NCBI GenBank assembly: GCA_017451265.1
Contig: JAFSPU010000006.1
Span: 1-64,000 of the forward strand
DNA length: 64,000 nucleotides
From: Clostridiales bacterium
GTDB lineage: Bacteria > Bacillota > Clostridia > Saccharofermentanales > Saccharofermentanaceae
Reading direction: 5' to 3'
The notes under the pieces were generated by a model. The model saw nothing but the letters and a program-made list of their open reading frames with translations. It was not told the origin of the DNA and made no database searches. Numbering within the stretch: the first letter of the stretch is position 1; each line of letters opens with the position of its first letter. Positions 47,521 through 56,446 of this stretch are shown here, one piece after another. The position numbers were made by a program, and so were the translations under genes.

Positions 47521-47630
47521 TTGACAGAATCATTGACAAATATTCAAAACTGTCAATGGTTTTGGCAATATCAGCCCTATATTGCCAAAAGTAGTGTCAG
47601 AAATTAAAAACTGTCAATGATTTTGTCAAT
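47521..47630. repeat. Nested inverted and direct repeats downstream of mnmA
   Basis: A 24-bp unit occurs twice (47546-47569 and 47607-47630, 22 of 24 identical). An inverted copy of 18 bp lies at 47521-47538 (17 of 18 against 47613-47630 reversed). Between the direct repeats is a perfect 12-bp stem TTTTGGCAATAT/ATATTGCCAAAA (47560-47571, 47579-47590). The 330-bp region 47515-47845 has no gene. It may end mnmA transcription, bind a regulator of the sugar importer, or be a small non-autonomous element. Confidence 0.65.
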
Positions 47631-47801
47631 AACTCCCCGCGGCTTAGATATTCCAACACAAATCTGAAGAAATCTAACAAAATCGGTGGAAAAATCTACG
47701 GGTAAAAATCTACACCCCGATCTATCCCAAAAATTCCCACAAACTTGATAACTGATTCGATTCAGACTGACCTTCAACACTGATAACCTCATCTCAACAA
47801 A

Positions 47802-47818
47802 GCAATCGAAGAGATTGC
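47802..47818 (+). promoter_or_regulatory. Short palindrome before the sugar importer
   Basis: GCAATC-GAAGA-GATTGC, a 6-bp inverted repeat 28 bp before the start codon of the substrate-binding protein gene. Possible operator; weak. Confidence 0.35.
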
Positions 47819-47845
47819 AATTTATCCACAAAGGAGAATGAGGTA

Positions 47846-48982
47846 ATGAAAAAGAAGATCATCGCAACTGCATTGAGTTTCGCAATGGCAGCTTCTTTTG
47901 CAGGCTGCGCAGCAAGCGGCGAAGACGCTGAAAATTCCGCTGCAGGAGACGGAGAGCTCCAGGTAGGTATCGTACTTCCTACAAGAGATGAGCCCAGGTG
48001 GATCCAGGATGAGGCATCCTTCACATCCATCCTCGGCGATGCAGGTTTCACATCTGAGGTTCTTTTCTCTCAGGGCAGCTCTGCTACAGAGCTCACAAAC
48101 GTTGAGTCACTCATCGAGAAGGGCATTGACGTACTCGTAATCTGCGCACAGGATGCTACAGCAGCTGCACAGGCAGTTGAGGTTGCACACGCTGCAGGCG
48201 TAGAGGTTATCTGCTACGACAGACTTATCACAGACACAGACGCAGTTGATTACTACGTAACATTCAACAGCTTCGACGTAGGTGTACAGCAGGGCCAGTA
48301 CCTGATCGACGCTTACGAGGGCCAGACAGACGTACCTCTTTATCTGTACTCCGGCGCTACAACAGACAACAACGCTTTCATCTTCTTTGCAGGCGCTTGG
48401 TCAGTTCTCTCTGACGCAGTAGCAAACGGTCAGTTCACAGTAGCTAACTGCGACGCCATCACACCTTACATCGGCCAGACACTCGACGTTACAGCTGATC
48501 ACGAAGCACTCGCTGACATCCTCGGTACTATCACAACTAACTGGGATTTCAACACAGCTAAGTCACTTGCAGAGGCTAACCTCGTTGCTAATGACGCTTC
48601 TCTCAAGGGCGATGTTGCTATCCTCGCTCCTAACGACGGTACAGCAAGAGCTATCGCAGACGCTTTCAATGCAGACGCTGACGTTTCTTCCTTCGTAGTT
48701 ACAGGTCAGGACTGCGAGACAGCTTCCCTGGGTTATATCTGCTCCGGTCTCCAGAGCATGACAATCTGGAAGAACACAGCTTCCCTCGCAGCTACAACAT
48801 GTGACATGGTAAACGCTATCCTTTCCGGCAACACACCTAACACTTCCACAACTTACAACAACGGTGTTATCGAAGTTCCTTCCAATGAGACAGCAGTTAC
48901 TGTTATCACCATCGACAACATCAGCGATCCTGTTGACGCAGGTTATGTAAACGCAGGCGATATCGAGGGTTATCCCGGATAA
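47846..48982 (+). CDS. chvE: Multiple-sugar ABC transporter substrate-binding lipoprotein, ChvE type (378 aa)
   Basis: Captures monosaccharides outside the cell for the importer encoded next. The signal peptide ends in SFAGC (Cys 21), giving a lipid anchor. The two-lobed type I periplasmic-binding fold shows VGIVLPTRDEPRWIQD, LVICAQDATAAAQAVEVAHA, VICYDRLITDTDAVDYYVTF and VTGQDCETASL, closely following ChvE/xylose-binding proteins. Codon use is extremely biased to a few codons (ACA, GCA, GTA), a sign of high expression. GGAGAATGAGGT precedes the ATG. Confidence 0.92.
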   Translation: MKKKIIATALSFAMAASFAGCAASGEDAENSAAGDGELQVGIVLPTRDEPRWIQDEASFTSILGDAGFTSEVLFSQGSSATELTNVESLIEKGIDVLVICAQDATAAAQAVEVAHAAGVEVICYDRLITDTDAVDYYVTFNSFDVGVQQGQYLIDAYEGQTDVPLYLYSGATTDNNAFIFFAGAWSVLSDAVANGQFTVANCDAITPYIGQTLDVTADHEALADILGTITTNWDFNTAKSLAEANLVANDASLKGDVAILAPNDGTARAIADAFNADADVSSFVVTGQDCETASLGYICSGLQSMTIWKNTASLAATTCDMVNAILSGNTPNTSTTYNNGVIEVPSNETAVTVITIDNISDPVDAGYVNAGDIEGYPG

Positions 48983-49033
48983 TCACCAAACCATCAAGTA
49001 ACTTTCCAAAGCAATAATCCTATATTAATTTTC

Positions 49034-49088
49034 GGACCGGGGCGCACCAACAACCAAAGTCATAAGCAAGCCCCACGCGCCCCGGTCC
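49034..49088 (+). other. Long GC-rich stem-loop between the binding protein and ATPase genes
   Basis: GGACCGGGGCGC (49034-49045) pairs perfectly with GCGCCCCGGTCC (49077-49088), with a 31-nt loop and no T-run. Such hairpins after a binding-protein gene stop 3' exonucleases or cause partial termination, so that the binding protein is made in excess over the membrane parts. Confidence 0.7.
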
Positions 49089-49113
49089 AACTTCATGAAG
49101 AGAGGAAAAACAC

Positions 49114-50643
49114 ATGTCTGACGAATATATCCTGGAGATGCGAAACATAGTAAAAGAGTTTCCGGGTGTTAAGGCTTTAAACGACGTCAACTTCAAGGTA
49201 AGACGCGGAGAGATCCATTGCCTGGTCGGTGAGAACGGAGCCGGTAAGAGTACGCTCATGAAGGTTCTGTCCGGTGTATGGAAATACGGTACATATACAG
49301 GCGACATCGTACTCGACGGTGAGGTCCAGCAGTTCAAAAGCATAGCAGACAGTGAAGCAAAAGGTATTGCCATAATCTATCAGGAACTGGCTCTTTTCCC
49401 GGAACTGTCGGTTTATGAGAATATCTTTATGGGCCACGAGATCATGAAGGGTAAGCAGATCGACTGGAATGAGACGATCGTGCAGTCCAAAGAATACCTT
49501 AAGAAGGTAAGACTGGACGTTAACCCCGCCTGGCAGGTCAAGAGACTTAACACAGGTAAGCAGCAGCTGGTCGAGATCGCCAAGGCACTGTCCAAGAACT
49601 GCCGTCTCCTGATCTTCGATGAGCCTACTTCATCACTTAACGAAGACGACTCCGAGAACCTTCTTAACATCATGCGAGAGTTAAGAGACCAGGGCATCAC
49701 CTGCATCATGATCTCCCACAAGCTAAGAGAGGTCACGGCCATCGCAGATACGATCACAGTCTTAAGAGACGGTTCCACCATCTGCTCACTGGATGCCAAG
49801 ACGGACGACATCTCGGAGGCCAACATCATCAAGCACATGGTCGGCAGAACGATCGATGATATCTACCCGAAAAGACTCGAGAAGAATGTCGGCAACGTCA
49901 TGTTCGAGGTAAGGAACCTGTCCGCCGAGGACAGAGCTACCGGAAGACAGATCTTAAAGGACGTAAGCTTTAACGTTAGAGCCGGTGAGATCGTAGGACT
50001 TCAGGGCCTCATGGGCGCAGGCAGAACGGAATGCGCACTCGCAGTCTTCGGCAATCCCTACAAGTACAAGATCACCTCGGGCGATGTCTGGCTCGACGGC
50101 GAACCAGTCCACTTCAAGACACCCAAGCAGGCCATCAAGAAGGGCCTCGCCTACGTCAGCGAAGACCGTAAGGGTAACGGCTTGGTACTCATCCAGGACG
50201 TGAGATACAACACCACCATCTCCAACCTCGAGGAGCTCATAAACAAGATCTCCATCGATGAGAACAAGGAGATCGGAGTGGCCAACAAGTACAAGAAGGA
50301 GATCAACATCAAGACTCCTACAGTGGCCCAGAAGGTCGGCAACCTCTCCGGAGGAAACCAGCAGAAAGTGCAGATTGCCAAGTGGCTGTTCTCACACCCC
50401 AAGGTCCTCATCCTGGACGAGCCGACACGAGGCATCGACGTAGGCGCCAAGTTCGAGATCTACTCCATCATGAACGAGCTGGTTAAGCAGGGCATGAGCA
50501 TCATCATGATCTCGTCGGAGCTCCCCGAAGTGCTCGGCATGAGCGACAGGCTCTACGTCATGAGTGAAGGTAAGATCACAGGCCAGCTTGATATCGAAGA
50601 CGCCACAGAAGAGAAGGTCATGAAGATGGCCATCAACGCATAA
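49114..50643 (+). CDS. mmsA: Multiple-sugar ABC transporter ATP-binding protein, MmsA/GguA type (509 aa)
   Basis: Two fused ATPase domains, as in the CUT2 sugar importers. Domain 1: Walker A GENGAGKSTLMKVLSGVW, LNTGKQQLVEIAKAL, LLIFDEPTSSLN. Domain 2: GLQGLMGAGRTECALAVFG (degenerate Walker A, normal for CUT2), NLSGGNQQKVQIAKWL, LILDEPTRGIDVGAKFEIYS. Energises uptake of monosaccharides. AAGAGAGGA precedes the ATG. Operon with chvE and mmsB. Confidence 0.94.
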   Translation: MSDEYILEMRNIVKEFPGVKALNDVNFKVRRGEIHCLVGENGAGKSTLMKVLSGVWKYGTYTGDIVLDGEVQQFKSIADSEAKGIAIIYQELALFPELSVYENIFMGHEIMKGKQIDWNETIVQSKEYLKKVRLDVNPAWQVKRLNTGKQQLVEIAKALSKNCRLLIFDEPTSSLNEDDSENLLNIMRELRDQGITCIMISHKLREVTAIADTITVLRDGSTICSLDAKTDDISEANIIKHMVGRTIDDIYPKRLEKNVGNVMFEVRNLSAEDRATGRQILKDVSFNVRAGEIVGLQGLMGAGRTECALAVFGNPYKYKITSGDVWLDGEPVHFKTPKQAIKKGLAYVSEDRKGNGLVLIQDVRYNTTISNLEELINKISIDENKEIGVANKYKKEINIKTPTVAQKVGNLSGGNQQKVQIAKWLFSHPKVLILDEPTRGIDVGAKFEIYSIMNELVKQGMSIIMISSELPEVLGMSDRLYVMSEGKITGQLDIEDATEEKVMKMAINA

Positions 50644-50682
50644 GAATAAAGAAACAAGAAGCACCACAAGGAGGAGAAGCAA

Positions 50683-51921
50683 ATGGGAACGGTAGAATCT
50701 TTGCTTACACCCACAGAAGAGCAGGAACAGGGTACCGGCAGTAAAACAATGTCAGCGTTAAAGGAACTTATTACGCTGATCAAGACAAACGCATCGAGCT
50801 ATATGATGTACTTCGCACTCGTAGTCATCATGCTCGTGTTCCAGATCTGGACAGGCGGTAAATTCTTCACCGCACAGAACATCACGAACTTATTCAACCA
50901 GGCAGCATACGTCGCAGTACTCGCCATCGGTATGACGATCATCCTTATCCTTAAGCACATCGATCTGTCATGCGGATACGTCGCAGGTCTCTCGGGAGCG
51001 GTGGCAGCGATACTTATGGAAAAGGCAGGTATCAATGTATGGCTCTCAATGTTGATCGTTCTTCTTATGGCTCTTGCCATCGGTTTCTATCAGGGCTTCC
51101 TCGTAACCAAAATGGGAATCCCGGCGTTCATCACAACACTCGCGGGCATGTTCATCTTCAGAGGACTCCTCACAAGGTCCCTCGCCAAGACAGGTACGAT
51201 CATCGTAACAGACGAAGCGTTCAAGGGCATGTGCCAGGGCTACCTCCCCGACATCCCGGGCCTTCACTTAGGCTTCCACCTCGTCACCATGATCATCGCA
51301 GTAGTTGCAGTCCTCGCTTTCATATGGTTCCAGTGCAGAAGCAGAGCTCACAAGAGAAAGTACGACTTCCCGGTAGCTTCCACTTCTATCTTCGTTGCAG
51401 GAATGTTCGCAGTATCAGCAGTCATCCTCACAGCAGCTTGGATGCTCGCCATCAACAAGGGTATCCCGGTCAGCCTCTGCATCGTAGGCGTGATCCTCGC
51501 AGGCTATGCGTTCATGTTAAGTAAGACAAAGCTCGGCCGTCACATCTACGGCATCGGCGGTAACGACCAGGCAGCAGAGCTTTCCGGCGTAGACGTTAAG
51601 AAGGTAACGATGTTCGCGTTCTGCTCCATGTCAGTCCTCGCTGCAGTTGCCGGCTTCCTGTACACATCAAGGCTTTCATCCGCCACACCTACTGCAGGTC
51701 TCGCATTCGAGATGGATGCCATCGCATCTTCCTACATCGGCGGTACAGCAGTCAGCGGCGGCGTCGGCAAGGTAACAAACGCCATCATCGGTACATTCGT
51801 TATCATGTCACTCACCAACGGAATGAACCTTCTGATGATCGACATCTCTTACCAGTACATCGTTAAGGGAATCATCTTCATCATCGCAGTTGCATTTGAT
51901 GTCAGGTCCAGAAAAAAATAA
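50683..51921 (+). CDS. mmsB: Multiple-sugar ABC transporter permease, MmsB/GguB type (412 aa)
   Basis: Integral membrane protein with about ten hydrophobic segments. NLFNQAAYVAVLAIGMTIIL, IDLSCGYVAGLSGAVAA, GIPAFITTLAGMFIFRGL, LGRHIYGIGGNDQAAELSGV and GGTAVSGGVGKVTNAIIGTF are the CUT2 permease landmarks. It has a short polar N-terminus of about 40 residues. AAGGAGGAG precedes the ATG. Forms the channel of the importer with the ATPase upstream. Confidence 0.94.
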   Translation: MGTVESLLTPTEEQEQGTGSKTMSALKELITLIKTNASSYMMYFALVVIMLVFQIWTGGKFFTAQNITNLFNQAAYVAVLAIGMTIILILKHIDLSCGYVAGLSGAVAAILMEKAGINVWLSMLIVLLMALAIGFYQGFLVTKMGIPAFITTLAGMFIFRGLLTRSLAKTGTIIVTDEAFKGMCQGYLPDIPGLHLGFHLVTMIIAVVAVLAFIWFQCRSRAHKRKYDFPVASTSIFVAGMFAVSAVILTAAWMLAINKGIPVSLCIVGVILAGYAFMLSKTKLGRHIYGIGGNDQAAELSGVDVKKVTMFAFCSMSVLAAVAGFLYTSRLSSATPTAGLAFEMDAIASSYIGGTAVSGGVGKVTNAIIGTFVIMSLTNGMNLLMIDISYQYIVKGIIFIIAVAFDVRSRKK

Positions 51922-51960
51922 TCGCTTGTTTTCAAGTAATAACCTCCCCAAATCCGGAAT

Positions 51961-51992
51961 TGTCGCATGCGGTTTTGCATGCGGCAGTTTTG
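51961..51992 (+). terminator. Rho-independent terminator
   Basis: TGTCGCATGC (51961-51970), loop GGTTTT, GCATGCGGCA (51977-51986), then GTTTTGGTCTTT. Separates the importer operon from the regulatory genes. Confidence 0.75.
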
Positions 51993-52044
51993 GTCTTTAT
52001 AATAATAAAGTTAAGCCTTACACAAACTTAACAGGAGGAGCCGT

Positions 52045-53634
52045 ATGTATACCGTAGTAGTCGCGGACGACGAAGAAGAGATCAGAAGAGCGCTGGTTCG
52101 GAAGATGGACTGGAACGGCCTGGGCTTCGAGCTCGTCGGCGAGGCGAGCAACGGTGCCGAAGCTTTGGAGCTCGTGGAAAAACTGGGCCCCGACCTTCTC
52201 CTCACTGACATCATGATGCCCTTCATCGGAGGCATCGAACTCGCGCGCCAGGTGCGTGAGGTAAGGCCTTCCACTCAGATCGCATTTCTCACGGGCTATG
52301 AAGTCTTCGAGTACGCCAAGAAGGCCATCCAGTACAACATCATAAGCTACATCCTAAAGCCCATCTCATCCGAGGAGATGAGCGTGGAGCTCGTAAAAAT
52401 AAGAAAACTCATCGACAGGAAGTTCGAGCAGTTCCGCTCAAGCGAGCAGGCCAGGGAGCACCTGGACACGCTGTCATTCATTATGCCGCTTCTTCTTGAC
52501 GGCTACAGCCACGCCGACACCACCAACAGGAGCAGCATCCTAAGCGAGGCTGACAGGCAGGGCCTCATGGTGCCGGGCGCGGAGACATCCTACTGCGTTC
52601 TCGTGACTTCGGTCACTGACGGCAGCGGCATCAACATCACCTCCAAGGCCACGGTCAACTCGTTTGACCTGATTCTGGACAAGTACCTGCAGCACGTAAG
52701 CTTCTACACGGGCGGGCGCGTCATCACACTGCTTCACGGCACGCGCAGGACGCTCGAGAAGTACCTGCACATTGCGGTGGAAGATATCTCGCAGAGCGTC
52801 GCGAGGATCATGAACTGCACCAGTTCCATCGGCATCAGCAGGATCGGCGACGACATCCTTAACCTGCACGAGCTTTACGTGGAGGCCATGAACGCGGTCT
52901 CCTACAACAGCGGCACCGCGGGCAACATAAAGTACATCTCCGACGTGGAGAACGATTACTTCTCGGACATCGAGATGTATGAGAACTTCGTGGCGGAAGA
53001 AGAGAGGCTCGTAAGAAACGGGCAGGCCGAGGAAGCGGGAGCAGCGTGTGACAGGCTTTTCGACACGCTCGGAAACGTCAGCAAGTACAAGCTCTCGGCA
53101 AGCTTCATCGTGCCTAACCTCACCAGCTCCGTGTACAAGATCCTGTACTCGGTCGTCGACAAGGAGTATGCGGATGCCCTGCAGGAGCAGTGCCCTCTGC
53201 AGATGACGGATCTTAACGGCAACATCGACAGCATAAAAGCCTACTGCAGGAAGCTGTGCGTAATGGCGGCGCAGCTCGTGGAAGAGCAGTGCCAGAAGTC
53301 CGGCTCGCGTCACTGTGAGCTCGCGCTGGAGATAATTAATAAGGAGTTTGCGGACCCCGATATCTCGCTGGTGTCCGTGAGCCGTCAGATCGCGGTGAGC
53401 CCGAACTACTTAAGCTCACTCGTGCGCAAGGAGACAGGCAGCACCTTCATCGAGCTTCTCACGAGAAGGAGAATGGAAGAAGCGCAGCTGCTTCTTAAGT
53501 ACCCCGCGCTGAAGGTCAAGGACGTGGCGCTCAAGTGCGGCTACGAGGACCAGCATTACTTCAGCTACAGCTTTAAAAAGGAGACGGGCATGTCCCCGAT
53601 CCAGTACAAGAAGTCCTGCGGGGAAGAGGGCTGA
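52045..53634 (+). CDS. Response regulator, YesN type, with AraC DNA-binding domain (529 aa)
   Basis: The receiver domain (1-125) has the acidic pair DDEEE at 8-12, phospho-acceptor Asp 55 in LLLTDIMMP, Thr in FLTGYEVFEYA and Lys in SYILKPIS. A long middle region of unknown fold follows. The C-terminus is an AraC helix-turn-helix pair (DISLVSVSRQIAVSPNYLSS, VKDVALKCGYEDQHYFSYSF, then GMSPIQYKK). It probably activates the sugar importer operon upstream. AGGAGGAGCC precedes the ATG. Next gene, the kinase, starts 9 bp later. Confidence 0.92.
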   Translation: MYTVVVADDEEEIRRALVRKMDWNGLGFELVGEASNGAEALELVEKLGPDLLLTDIMMPFIGGIELARQVREVRPSTQIAFLTGYEVFEYAKKAIQYNIISYILKPISSEEMSVELVKIRKLIDRKFEQFRSSEQAREHLDTLSFIMPLLLDGYSHADTTNRSSILSEADRQGLMVPGAETSYCVLVTSVTDGSGINITSKATVNSFDLILDKYLQHVSFYTGGRVITLLHGTRRTLEKYLHIAVEDISQSVARIMNCTSSIGISRIGDDILNLHELYVEAMNAVSYNSGTAGNIKYISDVENDYFSDIEMYENFVAEEERLVRNGQAEEAGAACDRLFDTLGNVSKYKLSASFIVPNLTSSVYKILYSVVDKEYADALQEQCPLQMTDLNGNIDSIKAYCRKLCVMAAQLVEEQCQKSGSRHCELALEIINKEFADPDISLVSVSRQIAVSPNYLSSLVRKETGSTFIELLTRRRMEEAQLLLKYPALKVKDVALKCGYEDQHYFSYSFKKETGMSPIQYKKSCGEEG

Positions 53635-53643
53635 AAGTAACCC

Positions 53644-55356
53644 ATGTCGGAGCGCAAAAACAGTACCGGAGTATCGCTTTCCAGGGCCATGACGGTGGTC
53701 GTGGTCATCATGGTCTTCACGGCAGTTATCATTGCGCTTTTCGTCTTTAACTACCTGTTCCGCGACTCGCTCGAGAACGCGGCCATGACGAGTGCCGGCC
53801 AGTCCGTGGACCAGGTGGCAGTCACCATCAACAACTACACTGACGACATGGTGGAGATCATGGACAAGCTCTACACCAACAGCATCGAGGACCCCGACTC
53901 ACAGGAGGAACTCTTCCAGAACCTGATCAACATAAGAAGCGACATCGTCATGGTGGCGACTTACGACAGCCATAACAACAACACCGGCATCTGGACCAAC
54001 TACGACATCAAGGACATGATCTACACCAACCTGTCGCTGTATTCCGTGCCCGCGGAGTCGGACGACAGCATCTCCATCTCGGCGCCTCACGTGGTGTCCG
54101 TGCTGGAGAACTATTACCCATGGGTCGTTACCATCACCAGGGGCGCGGACGAGACCTTTTCCAACGCGGCCAAGATCGCCTTTGACGTAAGGTTCTCCAC
54201 CATTGCGAGGTATATAGATGAGGTCGGTATCGGTCAGCACGGCTACTGCTTCATCATGGATTCGTCCAGCAACATCATCTACCACCCGCAGCAGCAGCTC
54301 ATCAACGCGGGGCTTAAGTACGAGAACACATACCTGTCGGCGCTGCCCGACGGATCGCACATGATCGACGGCGTGATCTACACGGTAAAGACGCTCGAGA
54401 ACAGCAACTGGAAGATCATCGGCATCACATACCTCGATGAGACCGTGAACGACAGGGTGCGCGCCATGACGCTCGCGTCCGTGCTGATCTTCATTGTGGT
54501 GGTGCTCATGACGTTCCTTTTCGGAAGTCTGTTCTCATACCTGTTCACCAAGCCTGCCAAGAAGCTCGCGGGCGCCATGAAGGAGTTCGAGGATAACGCG
54601 TCGGGATTCGTGTTCGAGCCCATTGAGGGCTTCGTGGAAGTAAACAAGCTGTCCGACTCCTTCGAGCATCTGGTTAAGAGGATCCAGGAGCTCATGGAGG
54701 AGGTTAAGGAAGAGGAGACGACGCTGCGCAAGACCGAGCTTAAGGCCCTGCAGGCACAGATAAACCCGCACTTCCTGTACAACACGCTCGACTCCATCTC
54801 GTGGATGTGCGAGGAGGGCAAGAACGAGGAAGCGGTGGCCATGGTAAACGCCCTCGCCAAGCTGTTCAGGATCAGCATCAGCCGCGGCCATGAGATCATT
54901 CCCATCGAGAAGGAAGTCCAGCACGCCGAGTGCTACCTGCAGATACAGAAGTACCGCTACACCAACCACTTCGACTACGAGTTTGACGTGCAGGAGTCCT
55001 GCAAGGAGTACCTGTGCAATAAGATCACGTTGCAGCCGCTCATTGAGAACGCGCTGTACCACGGCCTCAACATGATCGACGAGGGTCACATCTCCATCCG
55101 TATCTTCGAGGAGGGAGAGGACGTTATCATGGAGGTCGAGGACAACGGCAGCGGTATGACCGAGGAGCAGGTGAAGGAGCTGTTTATAAACGACGGCACC
55201 GACCACCACGGCATCGGCGTAAAGAATGTAAACGACAGGATAAAGATCTATTTCGGCGAGAAATACGGCATCACGGTCAGGTCCGAGCTTGACGAGGGCA
55301 CCTGCGTCGTGATCAGGATTCCGAAGGTAACGGAGGAGAGAAAGTATGAGAAGTAA
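53644..55356 (+). CDS. Sensor histidine kinase, YesM/LytS type (570 aa)
   Basis: Two membrane segments (about 15-37 and 278-300) flank an outer sensor of about 240 residues with a Cache-like pattern (HGYCFIMDSSSNIIYHPQQQ). HAMP follows, then the His-kinase dimerisation motif QINPHFLYNTLDSISWM (His near residue 375) and an HATPase domain with LQPLIENALYHGL and VEDNGSGMTEEQV. Phosphorylates the response regulator encoded just upstream. Overlaps the next gene by 11 bp. Confidence 0.93.
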   Translation: MSERKNSTGVSLSRAMTVVVVIMVFTAVIIALFVFNYLFRDSLENAAMTSAGQSVDQVAVTINNYTDDMVEIMDKLYTNSIEDPDSQEELFQNLINIRSDIVMVATYDSHNNNTGIWTNYDIKDMIYTNLSLYSVPAESDDSISISAPHVVSVLENYYPWVVTITRGADETFSNAAKIAFDVRFSTIARYIDEVGIGQHGYCFIMDSSSNIIYHPQQQLINAGLKYENTYLSALPDGSHMIDGVIYTVKTLENSNWKIIGITYLDETVNDRVRAMTLASVLIFIVVVLMTFLFGSLFSYLFTKPAKKLAGAMKEFEDNASGFVFEPIEGFVEVNKLSDSFEHLVKRIQELMEEVKEEETTLRKTELKALQAQINPHFLYNTLDSISWMCEEGKNEEAVAMVNALAKLFRISISRGHEIIPIEKEVQHAECYLQIQKYRYTNHFDYEFDVQESCKEYLCNKITLQPLIENALYHGLNMIDEGHISIRIFEEGEDVIMEVEDNGSGMTEEQVKELFINDGTDHHGIGVKNVNDRIKIYFGEKYGITVRSELDEGTCVVIRIPKVTEERKYEK

Positions 55357-56359
55357 GCGTGAAGTTTCTCCCCTGCACGTGGTGCTGTGCATAATCCTGC
55401 TCGCGGTGTCGATCGTGGCCGTGTTCATGGTGCTGGGTAAGAGCCGGCGCGAGAACCCGCTCCTGCGCACCACCAACCGCAAGTCCTTCATCGTCGTCAT
55501 CGGCAAGTCCGACACCTCCGCCTTCTGGCAGAGCGTGGCTTCAGGCGCCAATGCAGCAGCCGCTGAGTACAACCTGGACATGAACTTCGTTGCCCCCGTG
55601 CACGAGGAAAGCTACGAGGACCAGAACGACATGATCCGCGCCGCCATCAACGGCCGCGCGAGGGCAATAGTCTTCTCCGCCATCGACTACAACGGCAACG
55701 CCGACGCCATCAACGAGGCCATAGAAGCCGGCATCCCGGTCATCATCATAGACAGCGATGTCAACTCCGACCGCGTATCCTGCAGGATAATGACGGACAA
55801 CTACCTTGCGGGCCGCATGGCAGGCGAGCAGGCCGTGCACAATAACGAGGGCGAGCTTACCGTGGGCATCATAAACTACGACATCAACTCCATGAACGGC
55901 CAGGAACGCGAGCGCGGCTTCTGCGATGCGGTAAACGAATCCGGCAGGGTGGCCGGGATTTACACGGTAAACTGCCTTTCCACCGAGGAGTCCGCTTACG
56001 AGGAGACGACCGCGCTTCTTAACGAGCACCCCGAGATCAACACCATTGCGGCGTTAAACGAGCTCATGAGCCTGGGCTCGGGCTATGCCGTGCGTGACCT
56101 GGAGCTTGCCGACAGCGTGGATATCTACGCTTTTGACAGTAACGTCATCTCCGTGGGCATGCTGGAGACGGGCGAGATAGACGGGCTCATCGTGCAGAAC
56201 CCTTACGCCATGGGCTACTTAAGCGTGGAGGCCGCGTATAACCTCATAAACGGGCGCGAGCTTTCCTCTGAGAACATCGACACCACCACCACTTATGTCT
56301 CCGAGTCGAACATGTACGACCCGAGCATCCAGAGGCTGATCTTCAGGTTCGAAGGGTAA
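55346..56359 (+). CDS. Membrane-anchored periplasmic-type sugar-binding protein, probable sensor accessory (337 aa)
   Basis: One N-terminal membrane segment (about 10-31; VVLCIILLAVSIVAVFMVLG) without lipobox is followed by a type I periplasmic-binding fold: FIVVIGKSDTSAFWQSVASG, RAIVFSAIDYNGNADAINEA, GIPVIIIDSDVN and DIYAFDSNVISVGMLETGEI. Translation is coupled to the kinase through the 11-bp overlap. It likely delivers sugar-binding information to the kinase rather than serving transport, as in other three-component YesM/YesN systems. Confidence 0.88.
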   Translation: MRSKREVSPLHVVLCIILLAVSIVAVFMVLGKSRRENPLLRTTNRKSFIVVIGKSDTSAFWQSVASGANAAAAEYNLDMNFVAPVHEESYEDQNDMIRAAINGRARAIVFSAIDYNGNADAINEAIEAGIPVIIIDSDVNSDRVSCRIMTDNYLAGRMAGEQAVHNNEGELTVGIINYDINSMNGQERERGFCDAVNESGRVAGIYTVNCLSTEESAYEETTALLNEHPEINTIAALNELMSLGSGYAVRDLELADSVDIYAFDSNVISVGMLETGEIDGLIVQNPYAMGYLSVEAAYNLINGRELSSENIDTTTTYVSESNMYDPSIQRLIFRFEG

Positions 56360-56446
56360 ATTTTAAAGATATTTAACAATTGATTAACCCATGCACAACC
56401 TGAGCCTTGTAGAATAGCAGTATCTATTCTTATTAAGAGGTGTACT

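Noticed and set aside
47521-47630. CRISPR-like array
   Set aside because: Only two direct copies, with one inverted copy and a palindrome between; no regular spacers and no cas genes.
54535-55581. Open frame on the minus strand opposite the histidine kinase
   Set aside because: It spans two overlapping genuine genes in antisense and has no recognisable protein features.
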